From contig OX442314.1 in the NCBI GenBank assembly GCA_949358305.1, positions 56,057,369 to 56,121,368 on the forward strand: 64,000 nt of DNA, read 5' to 3'. The stretch comes from Strigamia acuminata. Lineage: Eukaryota > Arthropoda > Chilopoda > Geophilomorpha > Linotaeniidae. Of the stretch, positions 1 to 10,720 are shown one piece after another. The translations under genes were made by a program, and so were the position numbers. The notes under the pieces are model-generated. The model saw only the letters and a program-made list of their open reading frames with translations. It was not told the origin of the DNA and ran no database searches. The number at the start of each line of letters is the position of its first letter. The stretch's first letter is position 1.

Positions 1-381
1 AAGGAAAACATCGTGAAATTGAAGAAGAACATTTCCGTTGATGTTCATTCGACTGCGCAGCTGCAGAAAAACCAGTGCGTGCTCGATTGGTTTGGATCGA
101 GCGACGACGAGGAATTGAAAAGAGAGAAAAAAAGGCTTAAAATTGAAACGATCGTTCCGAAAAGGGCGATTAAAGCAAAAAGGACGAAAAGGGCGATTAA
201 GGCGACAAAAGAGAAAGAATCGTCTGCAATTTCTTGTGAGGATGACCCCGAGTTGGACATCTGTTTTCTCGAGGAACCCGATCACGAGTCGCTTAAGGAA
301 GAGGGAATTTCCGTTGTTGACTTACGTTGGGTGAGAAATAGAATTAGAGCAGTTGTTGCAGCTTCGAAGCCGATTCGTTAG
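1..381 (+). pseudogene. Partial unknown acidic/basic protein, fused to antisense LINE sequence
   Basis: The frame is open from the window edge, and the first start-like codon (13-15) is GTG, so the gene begins upstream. Residues include an SSDDEELKREKK segment followed by lysine/arginine-rich stretches and KEKESSAISCEDD. The same order of motifs occurs in the minus-strand ORF at 3235-3831 (SSDDEELGREK, KARKEKESCGISCED), so the two are paralogues. From about position 280 the DNA matches, in inverted orientation, the repeat at about 29310-29520, so the C-terminal residues come from inserted or rearranged repeat sequence. No known domain is recognised; the composition suggests a nuclear protein. 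I treat it as a truncated or rearranged copy. Confidence 0.45.
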
Positions 382-495
382 ATTTGCCGATCAATCGAGC
401 GACGAATTTCCTCTTGTAAACGGGTCCTTGTTCCATTTCATTCCCGTGAACGTCCCTTTTCTTATTTCCGAGTTGAGCTCACTTCTCCTTGGCAA
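281..495 (-). repeat. Antisense copy of LINE-associated repeat
   Basis: This stretch is the inverted counterpart of roughly 29310-29520, which encodes the end of a LINE reverse-transcriptase fragment followed by a shared tail. The pair lies 29 kb apart in opposite orientation. Confidence 0.6.
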
Positions 496-1732
496 CCTGG
501 GGATTGATTACCATGGGTGGGACTGCACATCACCTAATAATGGAGACAGGGAGGGACTCCGGATTGTTGGTTTTGGGTTTTAATCCGTTGTCTGGGGGTC
601 GGGGTTCCCATCACCCATGTTGGCGGTGCCAATAGGGCACGCCACACCTACAACCGACCCGAGTAGAGAACTCTTGTTGACTTTTAGTGAATAATTTGAT
701 CATTTTCAGTGAAATTTTGTCGATTTCAGTGTATATGTACCGATTTTTAGTCAATGTACCGATTTTAAATTTATTTTTATCCATCTTTAGTCAATTTTGT
801 CAATTTCTAGTCGATTTTTTAAAATCTAAGTTCACTTTAGTTTTAAATTGTCTTTTTTTTTTCATTTTTCAGGAACCGAATTGGAATACGCATCAGATAA
901 TAAAGAATTTACTGATAAGGTCAGAATCACGCTTTTTAAAAAAAAAAAAATTTAATGGCTTTTATTTTCGATTATATTTCCAAAAAATCTTATTTCTGAT
1001 TTTGTACAAATTTGAAAGGTCAGAGTCAAGTGAAAGAACCTGTTTTGCGTCATATCTCATTTGTCAGTCTTCTTAGAGCCATGGAAGAGAAAGGAGAAGA
1101 AAATAAATGAAAAGCAGATTTAAATACGGTGACCGGCTGCCCCTGCGCAGGTCACTTCCCCACAATGCGCTTGAAGCAGCTCCTCGCCTTGGTAAATCTT
1201 ATCGAGTCCAGCGCCACGTGGCGTCCGTCTGAACACTCACGTTTAAATAACACCTTTTACTTTGAAACAACTTTAACCCAATTATTGCCAAATATTTACT
1301 CCAACAGTTTTTATTTTATTTGAAATTTTGGAGGAATTCACCTAATTTCTTAAAATTTTGTAGAAATTTATCAAAACATGTATCTTCTTGTTTACTACTG
1401 CGGGCGACATCTAGCGGCAAATGCAAAAGCTGAAATAAATTTTCAGATGCAACGTTGGGATGCATTTAAATCTTTTTATTTATTTTAACATCGTTTAAAG
1501 AATTTTCAAACTTATATTATTTTATGATTTTTCTTTTCCTTTTCTAATTTTATTTAATTATTCACGATCGTCTCTCTCTTCCAATCAAAACAAACAGTTT
1601 ATTTATTTATCATATTTACATAATTTACACAATTTATAAAGCATCCTCAAATAAAAAATAAAAAAGTTGAATATTTTAAGACTGAAATTTTGCAAATTTA
1701 AGCCTGTTCCAATTTTGTGTCCAATTTTGATG
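496..1732. other. Gene-free AT-rich interval
   Basis: I see no convincing coding sequence. Around 660-880 there are repeated phrases of the type TTTTAGTCAATT and CCGATTTTTAGTC that recur at 2720-2815 and 28680-28750, marking a dispersed repeat family. The rest (900-1730) is A/T-rich with short poly(A/T) tracts and no recognisable element. Confidence 0.5.
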
Positions 1733-2536
1733 TCACTCGGAAATTGAACAGGACGCACAAAACTGCAGTGAAATTTCGTTACAATTGATGTGATAACAAA
1801 CACCGGGTCCGTCGGGCCTTCCTTCCCCGCCACTTCCATCATCAGCTTCCGCCACCGCCGCCAGAGGACCCACACATCGCAACACAGCATTTTTCCACGC
1901 CAACTTCCACTTCCATTCTTCCACCAACCTCTCCTTTTCAGCCACCACTCTCTTACCTTCGGCCACCTTTTCCCGCCACGTGGCCAACTCCATGTCGAAA
2001 GCCTCCTGCTCTTGTTTCCTCTTCCGTCGATTCTCCCGGGCTTGTGCCGCCAATTCCTCCTTCGTCGAGACGCGTTTTCGTCCCGTCGATTCGCCGCCAT
2101 TTTGACGAAATACGAGAAATTCACTTATATCATCGAGCTGGTAATTCACGGTTGGTTGAACTGTCGCCAATTCCCGATACTGGTCTGTTGTGGTCAGTTC
2201 AGTTCTGTGTTCTTCATATTCATCCTCGAAGATGTTTTCCGGACAAGTGCGGTCCTTCGGCACTTCCGTATACGGGTTGGTTGAAGTCGAGGCTCGGTTG
2301 TAATTGTAGGGTTGTAGTTCGTAGATCACGGAGGGATTAGTCGGGTTTTTCGCCAACTGCAGATCCTCGTCGGGCACGCGGGTTATGACGTCTAAGGTGG
2401 GAAACACGTCGGTGGATTCGAGCGGAACGCAATAATTAAATTCCGCTAAATTTAAGTCGTTAAAATTCAAACCGAACATCCGATCGAATTCTTCCTGATC
2501 GAGAACGAATGGAAGGTTTTCGGTTGGCGTAGACAT
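1733..2536 (-). CDS. Unrecognised protein with bZIP-like basic/coiled-coil segment
   Basis: This 267-aa ORF starts at an ATG at 2536. The N-terminal half is acidic and rich in Asp, Glu, Pro and Tyr. Residues about 150-215 hold a strongly basic patch (RENRRKRKQEQ) followed by a heptad-like helix rich in Glu, Lys and Arg, which resembles a bZIP or coiled-coil DNA-binding region, but the consensus is imperfect. The last ~50 residues are Gly/Ala/Cys-rich without a known fold, and an intron boundary in that part cannot be excluded. A TATA box and TCAGCAGT initiator sit upstream at the expected spacing, which argues that the gene is or was expressed. It could be a transcription factor of the host or a transposon-carried gene; the function is not established. 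Confidence 0.4.
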   Translation of the reverse strand: MSTPTENLPFVLDQEEFDRMFGLNFNDLNLAEFNYCVPLESTDVFPTLDVITRVPDEDLQLAKNPTNPSVIYELQPYNYNRASTSTNPYTEVPKDRTCPENIFEDEYEEHRTELTTTDQYRELATVQPTVNYQLDDISEFLVFRQNGGESTGRKRVSTKEELAAQARENRRKRKQEQEAFDMELATWREKVAEGKRVVAEKERLVEEWKWKLAWKNAVLRCVGPLAAVAEADDGSGGEGRPDGPGVCYHINCNEISLQFCASCSISE

Positions 2537-2554
2537 GGTTAGGAATCGGTTGTG

Positions 2555-2597
2555 ACTGCTGAATGGCCGATACGTAAAGGTCGTGCTTATATATATA
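2555..2597 (-). promoter_or_regulatory. TATA box plus initiator upstream of the 1733-2536 ORF
   Basis: On the minus strand a TATATATATAAG run lies at 2597-2586, and TCAGCAGT lies at 2562-2555. The distance from the T of TATAAG (2591) to the initiator A (2560) is 31 nt, the usual arthropod core-promoter spacing. The start codon follows about 24 nt after the predicted initiation site. Confidence 0.6.
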
Positions 2598-2649
2598 CGA
2601 AAACCGGAAACGTCGTGCGTACTACGTATAGCAAATGAGGCCTATCAGT

Positions 2650-3234
2650 TGTATTTCTTATTCCAGCACGTATTGCAACGATTTATGTTACTTTTTGGTT
2701 GCTTTTTGTTGATCTTAGCTAAATTCTTGTTGACTTTTAGTGAATAATTTGCTCATTTTCAGTAAATTTTGTCGATTTCAGTGAATTTGTACCGATTTTT
2801 AGTCAATTCTGCCGATTAAAGAAAGGGAATAGGCATAAATAGGGATAAAATAGAAGAAGAATTTATATAATTTTACACGAATAAATTTAAAATTAATTTG
2901 GGAAATAAAAATGCCCGAAAAATTCTAAAAGTCCTGGATTAGATGGACTCCCCACTAAATTTTACAAAACTTTAGCCCGCAAAATTGCCCCTACACCAGT
3001 AAAAATCTGGAATGCCGATTCAAGTGCACCGAAGATTCGTTTGGGTACAACCTACGTATGAGGGAAATTTAGTATTATTAATTTATTATTAATGGGAAAA
3101 AAACGGTTAATTTTGACATGGGAAAGGGAATTCGAATATGCACTTGTATCGTTTTTATTCCCTAATTTCATCCCTATACATTTCAGGCCGTTTTTTATAT
3201 GAGTCTCTTTGTAGCTATTTTTATTGAAATTTAG
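2650..3234. repeat. Dispersed repeat, copy A (paired with 28460-29690)
   Basis: Long stretches here recur in direct orientation at 28640-29110 and 29538-29690, including the phrases around AAACGGTTAATTTTGACATGG and TATGAGTCTCTTTGTAGC. In the distant copy the unit is interrupted after TTTTGACATGG by a LINE fragment. No ORF is supported here. Confidence 0.6.
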
Positions 3235-3831
3235 TTACCGTACGTAAAACCCGGATCGCATCACCTGTTCCTTAATCGACATATACTCGGGTTCCTTCTC
3301 CAAATGATCCTCGCACGAAATTCCACACGATTCCTTCTCTTTTCTCGCCTTAATCGCCTTTTCAACAACGATTTTTTCAACTTTTTTATTATATTTAGGC
3401 CTTTTCTCTCTTCCCAATTCCTCGTCGTCGCTCGATTCCATACCTGGATCCATAAATGGGAACATCATTACACCGTTCTGCATCTGCACAGATGCAAGAA
3501 TATCCAACTCTGGTTCCTCATTCTCCAATTCCTCGTCGTCGCTCGGGAACATACAACGCATGATCAGGTCTTTCTGCATCACCGCAATCGCATGAACATC
3601 ATTGGAAATGTCCTCATCCTCCAATTTCCCGACGTTTCTCTCCGGTTGTGGGTTCCGCTTTCGTTTTCTTAATTTCTTTACAGGTGGTTGTAGTAGTTCG
3701 ACAACGTCGATGTCTTCGAGGTCGACGTCTTGCCCACTGTCACTGTCATCGTTTTCATACTTATCGCATATCTCTAATAGTTTATCGGCCAAGCTTCGTT
3801 TCGAAGAGTTGTTAGATCCAAAAAGATCCAT
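3235..3831 (-). CDS. Unknown acidic/basic-rich protein, paralogue of the ORF at the window edge
   Basis: I place the start at the ATG at 3831 (MDLFGSNN), because the more upstream in-frame codons are not ATG. The product is 198 aa. It has an acidic N-terminal part (DSGQDVDLEDIDVVELL), a basic nuclear-localisation-like run (KKLRKRKRN), two copies of an SDDEEL motif, and a basic KVEKIVVEKAIKARKEKE segment with a SCED motif near the C-terminus. Two of these blocks align with the plus-strand ORF at 1-300. I recognise no domain. The composition suggests a nuclear protein. The 3' end lies directly next to repeat copy A, so the terminus may not be original. Confidence 0.45.
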   Translation of the reverse strand: MDLFGSNNSSKRSLADKLLEICDKYENDDSDSGQDVDLEDIDVVELLQPPVKKLRKRKRNPQPERNVGKLEDEDISNDVHAIAVMQKDLIMRCMFPSDDEELENEEPELDILASVQMQNGVMMFPFMDPGMESSDDEELGREKRPKYNKKVEKIVVEKAIKARKEKESCGISCEDHLEKEPEYMSIKEQVMRSGFYVR

Positions 3832-3912
3832 TTTCCAAAAATAAATGTAATTTAGTGAATTTTGTTGCAAATAAATCAGCGCGACACGAACTGAGGTGTT
3901 GAATCGTTGCAA

Positions 3913-5970
3913 GTGGTTTGTTACAAATAAATCAAAGGTTTAAATACTACAAGAATTACACACTGAGCCGTGATTGGCCGACACATAAAACGTCTAATGA
4001 ACGTCGTATCGTATGATCCATACGACGTTTTGGATTGCTACACGTCCGATTTACGTGTCCATCGACCTCGGAACGTATCGTCGACGTTTTCGACGATTTT
4101 TGTCGACGTTTCAACGACATACCACATTTGAAAGCAAGTTAGCACTCCGAGTGCGCTTGTTAACAGTCCACCGTTGGTGCTCCAGGAAAAGAGCACCATT
4201 TCATCTTGCCTACAAATTTCGAAATTTACTTTGTTATACTCCGTATTTAAGTTGTTGAAATTATGTCCCGCTCAAGTTTTCTATACCTGGGCCAAGTGCT
4301 GCAGGCAAGTGATCAGTTCGCAGGAGCAGCTTGCGGTTTTAGCTGGTTTTACTTTTACATTTTATTATAGTAATAGGAAAATCACCATTTTGCTTTGAGA
4401 CATGATGGTTCGGAGCACTGAATTTCATTGTCTTAACTTTCGTGCTGAACATGATTTTAAAGAAAAACCAATTCTAAATGAAATAAAAAAAATATCACAC
4501 TCAAGTTATCAGTTAGGTTGATGACTAAATGTTGACAGACAACAAACACCGTAAAAAAAAATAAAATTATTAATATTATTACACAATAAAAATTTACACA
4601 CATTCAGGTTTGTTGCGATATTTTGATCACTGAACTTAATTCCATTGTAATCTCTTGTTAAATCCAGTCTCACCAAATTTGTTTTCCAATAAAGTGGCCC
4701 GTTTGTATTCTGTATTATAAACATCCTTTTTCCTTCTTTTCCTTAAAAAAAACTAGTAAACTAACAATATGTCAAACAATATGTCAAACACCTGTCAAAT
4801 TCACCCAAACCTGATCATTTCGTGTGTCCATAAATGCAATAGTATTTGTAAATTTCTGAATAAACAACTTTTCTTTTATGTTTATTTTTATTTTTATTAA
4901 TCTTTATAAATCTTTGGGATCCATCTTTGGGACCCATCTTTGGGACCCATCTTTGGGTTACAGTTACACACAGTTTCACATAGTTACACACTTCCATTTG
5001 TTCGAGATCATGTGGAAAGACAACAAATTTGCGTGGTACATTGATGACATCAAAGACTCAAAGTGCAACAAGTGGTCTATGGTCAAACCTCGCCCTTTAC
5101 TTATCCCTTCGATTCGCACGATTTCTATACTTGGTTTTCAACGTGGCAGTTGGCGGCAATTGGCCCGGAAGTCCTAAACAAGACACCATCTTTTTCCGGT
5201 CAAAAAGAAGGTTATACAAAAGCAACAGTTAATAAAACTCAATTTTTATTCTTACTTAACAAGTGGATGTTTTCTCGCTATTTATCTAGTTCTTATTTCT
5301 TTAGACATGATTCCAAGAGAACAATGCACGGGCTGCTCGAGTACAATCTGAAATATTTATTTATGTGGCTTAGGCGTAGTGAATAAGCTATTGAACTAAC
5401 AGTACCTCTTCAAGGCTTTGAGGAAGTAGTATAGTTACAATTTTGTCTGCAATGTTTGAAAGTCAACTAGACATTTTCATATTTTAAGTTGAAATATTCT
5501 CACTCTTCTGAAATTGTCAATTGAAATTTTCTACTGGACCCTCGAAAACAATGTTACTGTCTTTCAAACGATGCCATTATGGACCTCCACAGAAGCCGCG
5601 AGGATTCGATGCTCAAACGCAATTTGTATTTGTACAAAATCTTGCAATTTTTTTTAGCCTTTCGTCCATGATGAAACAAACAAACAAAAACATACAAACG
5701 GGACAGCAGCGCCCTCTAGCTTCTCGTGGGGAGTATTTTCTGCTTTAAAACTACTCAGCTAGAGATCGCTAGAGTACGATGCAGTGAAGAACGGCGGCTT
5801 ATTTGAGAAACAGATGTAAAACGAGCGTATATGAAGCCAAAATTCCTCCAAAAAGTTGCATGAGGATTTAACTAAAAAGGATTATACGAGACTCTCGGAC
5901 GACCCATGTCTTTATGTACACAAAAGCGAACAAGGATCCATAACTATGGGAGTGTATGTTGACGACTTAA
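3913..5970. other. Gene-free interval
   Basis: No supported gene. A short tandem repeat of CATCTTTGGGACC-type units (three copies) sits at about 4919-4960. Around 5700-5770 the phrase CAGCGCCCTCTAG resembles a CTCF-type core. Several short ORFs exist in multiple frames but none has a recognisable domain. Confidence 0.45.
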
Positions 5971-5977
5971 ACTCTGG

Positions 5978-6358
5978 CCAACCATAAGAGTGTACTTTTT
6001 TCCCATTGGCCGAGCCATTTCACTTGTGTAGTGATACCAAAAAATAGACCAAAACACATGTTGAGTGCTTTCCAGACAAAACAACCAATAAAAAAATTGA
6101 AAAATTGCTTGCTTTCCTGACAACAGAACAAACTGAACAAACATGTATTTTGAAATAAGAACAGCATAAAACATTGTTTTAAGAATTGAAAATATATTAT
6201 ATTATAAAAAACAAATCAATTTACATCGTTTTAATTATTATAATAATCAAACAAATTAAAAACAGAACAAAACTACTTTTCCTGGTGGGAGTATACAGTT
6301 CACAGTTAGAAGTAATCAGGCTGGGCCAATGGGGAAAAAGTACACTCTTATGGTTGGG
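5978..6358. repeat. Short element with terminal inverted repeats (MITE-like)
   Basis: About 33 bp at 5978-6010 (CCAACCATAAGAGTGTAC then a T-run and CCCATTGGC) recur inverted at 6324-6358 with only small differences. The interior is AT-rich without an ORF. The flank at 6000-6060 is also related, inverted, to 12590-12650, so a family of copies exists. The order fits a small non-autonomous foldback or MITE-type element; no target duplication was resolved. Confidence 0.45.
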
Positions 6359-6359
6359 T

Positions 6360-7859
6360 CACGTTCTCATCCTGAATTTGTCTTTGTTGTGTATCCGCCA
6401 TTGCCTTTTCCGCGCCATATTGTAATTAACAATACTTTCGCTATCATTGTACAGCGTGTTGCTAGGCCCCCTTATTACGAATTATTAAATCACTTCATTA
6501 ATCGAAATTGTCGAGTTTGGACGTCGACCATACTTTCTGGCCTTTTAGGCCTCGACGCAAACATGCAGATGAAAACTACATTCTAGTAGTTGGATGTATC
6601 ATACAACAAATACGTCAGTCTTGTGTGACCCTTCGGGCCCCTTCGACGCGGCTACAGATGAGAATTGGCTAAATATTAGAAATTCAATGATTGGCGCGGG
6701 GTTTGAAATTCCGCGGTATAAACCCTGGAAACCTCCTAGGATGGGACAGATGGATGGAGACTCTTGTGCTCCCACCATCTTGTACTTCCCATAATGCTAC
6801 CTCGTAGATAGAAATTTAATGCTCCTAGCAGCTCTTTTTTATCTTTGAATCAGGTTTTTGTACGAGATAAAGTACTTCACCTTGGAGCTTTTCGATCAGG
6901 CCAATGAGGAGGCTCCGATAAACAATTTGTGAAATTGTGATAATTTTTTTTTATGTATTTGATGAGTGCCTTGATGTTGGGGGTATTATTGGAGAGAAAT
7001 CTTTTTGCTTGATGTTGAATCAGTTGGCACTATTTCCAGAATTCCAATTAATTGTTCATCAATAACTTTCTTGTATTTAAAGTAAAGTGGGGGATTTTTT
7101 CGAAATTTATTTACTAAACTCCAAAATTGCTTCTTCACAACATCTCGGTTATCATCTTATTCCTTTCAATCAACCTTCCAAGGCAGCCCAACATCATAGA
7201 GTTGTTAAACTTGAAGTAAAATAAAAGTTATTCCAAATTTATTAATTAATTTCCAAAGTTCTCTGGATACAAATGATGAAAGTTGAAGTCACGTTGAATG
7301 TTCAAAATGGCGTTGGAGTTTGAAGAGAGCACGACCACACAGTTTAAGGTAAAAAGTACACTGAGTTTATTCAATTCAAAAACGATAAAAGGTGATGCAA
7401 ATGACGAGTTCGAAGAACCAATCACAAGCACTTACAAGATGGCGAAATGCAAATGACACGCTCGAAGGACCAATGACGAGCGCTTCACAATTTAGGGGAC
7501 TTTAACATTCTTCGAAGGATTAGTAATCTAACATTCCAATTGTAAAGCTAAAGTTAAAACACTTGAGTGAAAAGTAAAAACATATTATAAGTATAAAATA
7601 AAATGTAACATCGAACTAAAATGCACAAATTAAATGGAAATACAAAAACAACAATATAAGTCAATCAATTACAATAAAACACAATTGTTAATTTAAAAAT
7701 GACAATTTACTCGTAAAATCACCCGATTTTCACAAGAGTGCCTCCCACTCAATCTGTTCCTATTCCTAGCTCAGTTCATTTGTGCTATCAGACACCAAGA
7801 TCTTGTTTACCTGCACCAAGGATGACATTGTTTTTATTATTTTTATGTTTAGAAATCTT
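6360..7859. other. Gene-free interval
   Basis: Nothing convincing was found: AT-rich DNA with short uncharacterised ORFs, none with a known domain. Confidence 0.4.
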
Positions 7860-8170
7860 CTAGAGACTGCCGCGACAGAAAGGAAAAGTGGTTGGGCACC
7901 TATCCCATCTGCGTGGGTGCTTGGTGGTTGGTTCTTCTACCACTCGAGAGATCCTATCCCACGTCGAGCTGAGAGACCAGGAAGCAGATCCTGGGGCAGT
8001 GGATCGTAACGATCCACACCCGAAATTGTCTTGGACGTGCAGGTGAAATCGAAAGACACCGTAGCCCAAGTCAAAACGACATTTCCGTAAACCTGAGCTG
8101 GAACCGACCAACCAGCGACGGAGACAGAAAAATGCAAGGATACCTCGTCGAGTACCGCGAAGTCGTCGGA
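7860..8170 (+). pseudogene. Possible scrap of a titin/projectin-like FN3-Ig protein
   Basis: Short stretches in different plus-strand frames resemble giant-muscle-protein modules. One frame reads PEIVLDVQVKSKDTV, similar to the opening of titin-type Ig domains. Another reads VNLSWNRPTSDG followed by GYLVEYREV, similar to an FN3 beta-strand pattern. The segments need frame changes to follow one another and there is no intact ORF, so this could only be a decayed exon or pseudogene. The similarity is by eye and weak. Confidence 0.3.
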
Positions 8171-8436
8171 TTATTAATATCATCATGATTACCACCAGGT
8201 TGCGCACTGGTTGGATGGTTGTTTTTTGCTCCGTGAATTTGGGGCCTATTTGTGCAAGTTTTATCTATTTGGGGAACCATTTCTGTGAATTTTGGCATAT
8301 TTAGCACTGGTGGCTGTTGTGGAGAGCTGGAACACTGCTGTAAGTGTGATTTTGATTCGCCTGTGACCATTTTTCCGTGTTTCGTTAGGCCTGAGCGTGG
8401 CTTCGGCTCGGCCTGGCCCGACGCAAGTGCTCGATA

Positions 8437-8583
8437 ATGCCGCCGCCTCTCGATCCGTGTAACAGATGTAGGGCTCCTGTATTTGGAAAACAGCCAGCGG
8501 TTCGGTGCTCAATTTGTACAGTTAAACATCATGCTGAGTGCCACATTAATCCTTTAATTGGTGGAGTTTTCCCTAACTTGTGA
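8437..8583 (+). CDS. Short zinc-finger ORF, probable retroelement remnant
   Basis: A 48-codon ATG-to-stop ORF with the spacing C-x2-C, then C-x2-C-x4-H-H-x2-C, the pattern of a PHD/RING-like zinc finger. Such fingers head some non-LTR retrotransposon ORFs. The G/C-rich stretch just upstream (about 8390-8436), contrasting with the surrounding AT-rich DNA, could be a 5' untranslated region. No reverse transcriptase follows in frame, so this is either a 5' scrap of an element or chance. Confidence 0.3.
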   Translation: MPPPLDPCNRCRAPVFGKQPAVRCSICTVKHHAECHINPLIGGVFPNL

Positions 8584-8936
8584 GCACTGTTTTTATTGGT
8601 GTTCTGAACGAGTCACATTCTTTTACCCCTTTTGCCTTTGTTTTAAAACTAGAATAAACCAGTGTACTTTTTGCCTTTCAAACATGTGGTTTTGTTATTT
8701 CTTCACTCTGACGCCATCTTTAATTTCATCAAATATCTCAAACTGCTACATCAATTGTATCCAGGACTTTAGAACTTGTTGCTAGGTTTGAATTATAATC
8801 ATTTTATTCAAATTTAACATCGTGTAGTGAAGTATTTGTTAGTCGATTGGAACAATTCAGGGAAAAATATAACATGTGATGATTTTTTTTACAGACCTAG
8901 CATTAGCTTTAGATTTACTAAAGAAAATACTAACAA

Positions 8937-9194
8937 TTGTTGGAACACAAAAAACATGCACCAAAATCACTTTGGGATATGAAAAATTGTGCTATTTTCA
9001 TTGTAATTGTTCTGTTATCGATAGCTCATCATGAACATTCCATCACTGGACCTGAAACCCACTTCAAACCAACAATCATTTTAGACTACAATGCATCAAA
9101 AAAGTGGATCGATACATTGGATCAGCTAACTCGAGAATATAAATGCCGAAGAGCCACAAGGAAATGGCCATTTGCAGTGTGGATGAATTATTAG
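8937..9194 (+). pseudogene. piggyBac-type DDE transposase remnant
   Basis: The frame contains HHEHSITGPE followed by KPTIILDYNASKKWIDTLDQL, then a YKCRRATRKWPFAVWMNY segment. This matches the conserved late catalytic region of piggyBac-family transposases (PxxVxxYNxxKxGVDxxDQLxxxYxxxRxTxRWP). Only about 85 codons remain. The N-terminal DNA-binding part, the early catalytic aspartates and the C-terminal cysteine-rich finger are not found nearby, so the copy is dead. Confidence 0.65.
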
Positions 9195-10700
9195 CTTACA
9201 TGGACCAGTTTTGAGTGCACATAACAATTCCAGAAGTATTTTCAGTCTATTCATTAACTAGACACACGAACAATTATCTTTGTTAGTTTTAAAATAGTAC
9301 GTAAGGTTTTTGTTCAAGGGTCGGTTAGTATCTTTGACCTGTCTTTGGCCAGTCGGTCACATAGGTCATCGTATTTTGAGTTGGTAATTGGCATTAACTG
9401 GAGCCGTCCAGTGAGCCAGGTGAGCCAGGGTACTCGATCGGAAGCACCTGCCTTTACTAAATTCATGTTTTTCAAACACACACCATCTCGATATGCACAA
9501 GCACAAATGCATCGCCACAACTGTTGAGACAGCAGTGTCTTTATCAGGGCAAGCAAATTTGAGAGATGGTTTATCGTATTGCCATTTCTACAAAAAAAAG
9601 CCTTTATTACGAGCCACACGCAAAGACGCTAGACAAAAAACATGTAATCATCGACTGGATGCAATGCAATAAAACTACGCACACTATTACGAAAAAGAAT
9701 ACAACTAGCATTCTCTAATAACTGTGATGTAAAATTCAGCAAGCATTAAAACGATGTGGAAAGAGGTCTTGTTTCAATTATCAATGCAAATGCCACATTC
9801 ATGAAGAAATGAGGTCTTACAATAGCAAAAAATGTAAATGCCACATTCGTATGGGAATGCAGTCTTACAATACAAAAATATCAAAGTCAAGAAATGTGAA
9901 AAGCAAAGCAAATATATGACCAGAGCTCTCTTCTGGTTTCACTGACACATTCCAAGTCATCAGTTTATTCAGGGGTGACCACGTGGAGTTAGAGAGTTGG
10001 ATTTTACACCCCCCCAAACAAAGCAATCATTTACAAAAAAGATGAATTCTTACTTCAAATTCTATTTTACTACGATCGATTCACTCCGAACAATTGGAAG
10101 TTGCACTCGCATCGTCACGCAGATTCCAACACGCAGATATCAAACCGAGCCTAAAAAACAAAATGTTATAAATGAATTGCAATGAAAATGTCAATAATTG
10201 TAAAACTTAGGTTAAATGCTGCGAAAAATAACCGCATTTGAAGTTCAATTTAGGTAAAATCATCGCCTTCGCGTCGTCACTTGAACGAACGAACGTTTCC
10301 GAGTCTCGACTCAAAATGGTTGTGGCTGCGGGGTTTACAGTTGAAAAACAAGCATCTACTCTAGACAGAACAAATCTCTCAAGAAATCTTGCGGCAAACA
10401 CGAATTCATACTTAAATGATGTCTGCACGTTTCCACTTAAAGTTGAATTAGAATGCAAAAATAAAAATACAACAACGTACCAAGTGATGCATTTCATTTC
10501 AATAAGTTGAAAGTAAATTATTGATATTGTCACTTTGTTTTTAAAATGTATTGAGTAACTTTTTAAAATAAATTGTTTTATTTAATTTTTTCGTGTGACC
10601 ACATGGGAAAGGAATACTGTATTAGATTAAATATCACAAAATTCCGAAGATTAAAATAAAATGATTTTCACGAAACCGAAACAAATGAAAACAAGACGAA
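9195..10700. other. Gene-free interval downstream of GTF2F1
   Basis: No recognisable gene. A 90-codon plus-strand ORF at 10238-10510 is open but has no domain I know. AATAAA-type signals on the minus strand (about 10576-10581) lie downstream of the GTF2F1 stop codon and could serve its 3' end. Confidence 0.4.
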
Positions 10701-10720
10701 AGTGGGTTAATCAACATTAA

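Noticed and set aside
10238-10510. 90-codon plus-strand ORF and its 108-codon antisense
   Set aside because: No recognisable domain, no promoter signal, and both strands are similarly open; probably chance.
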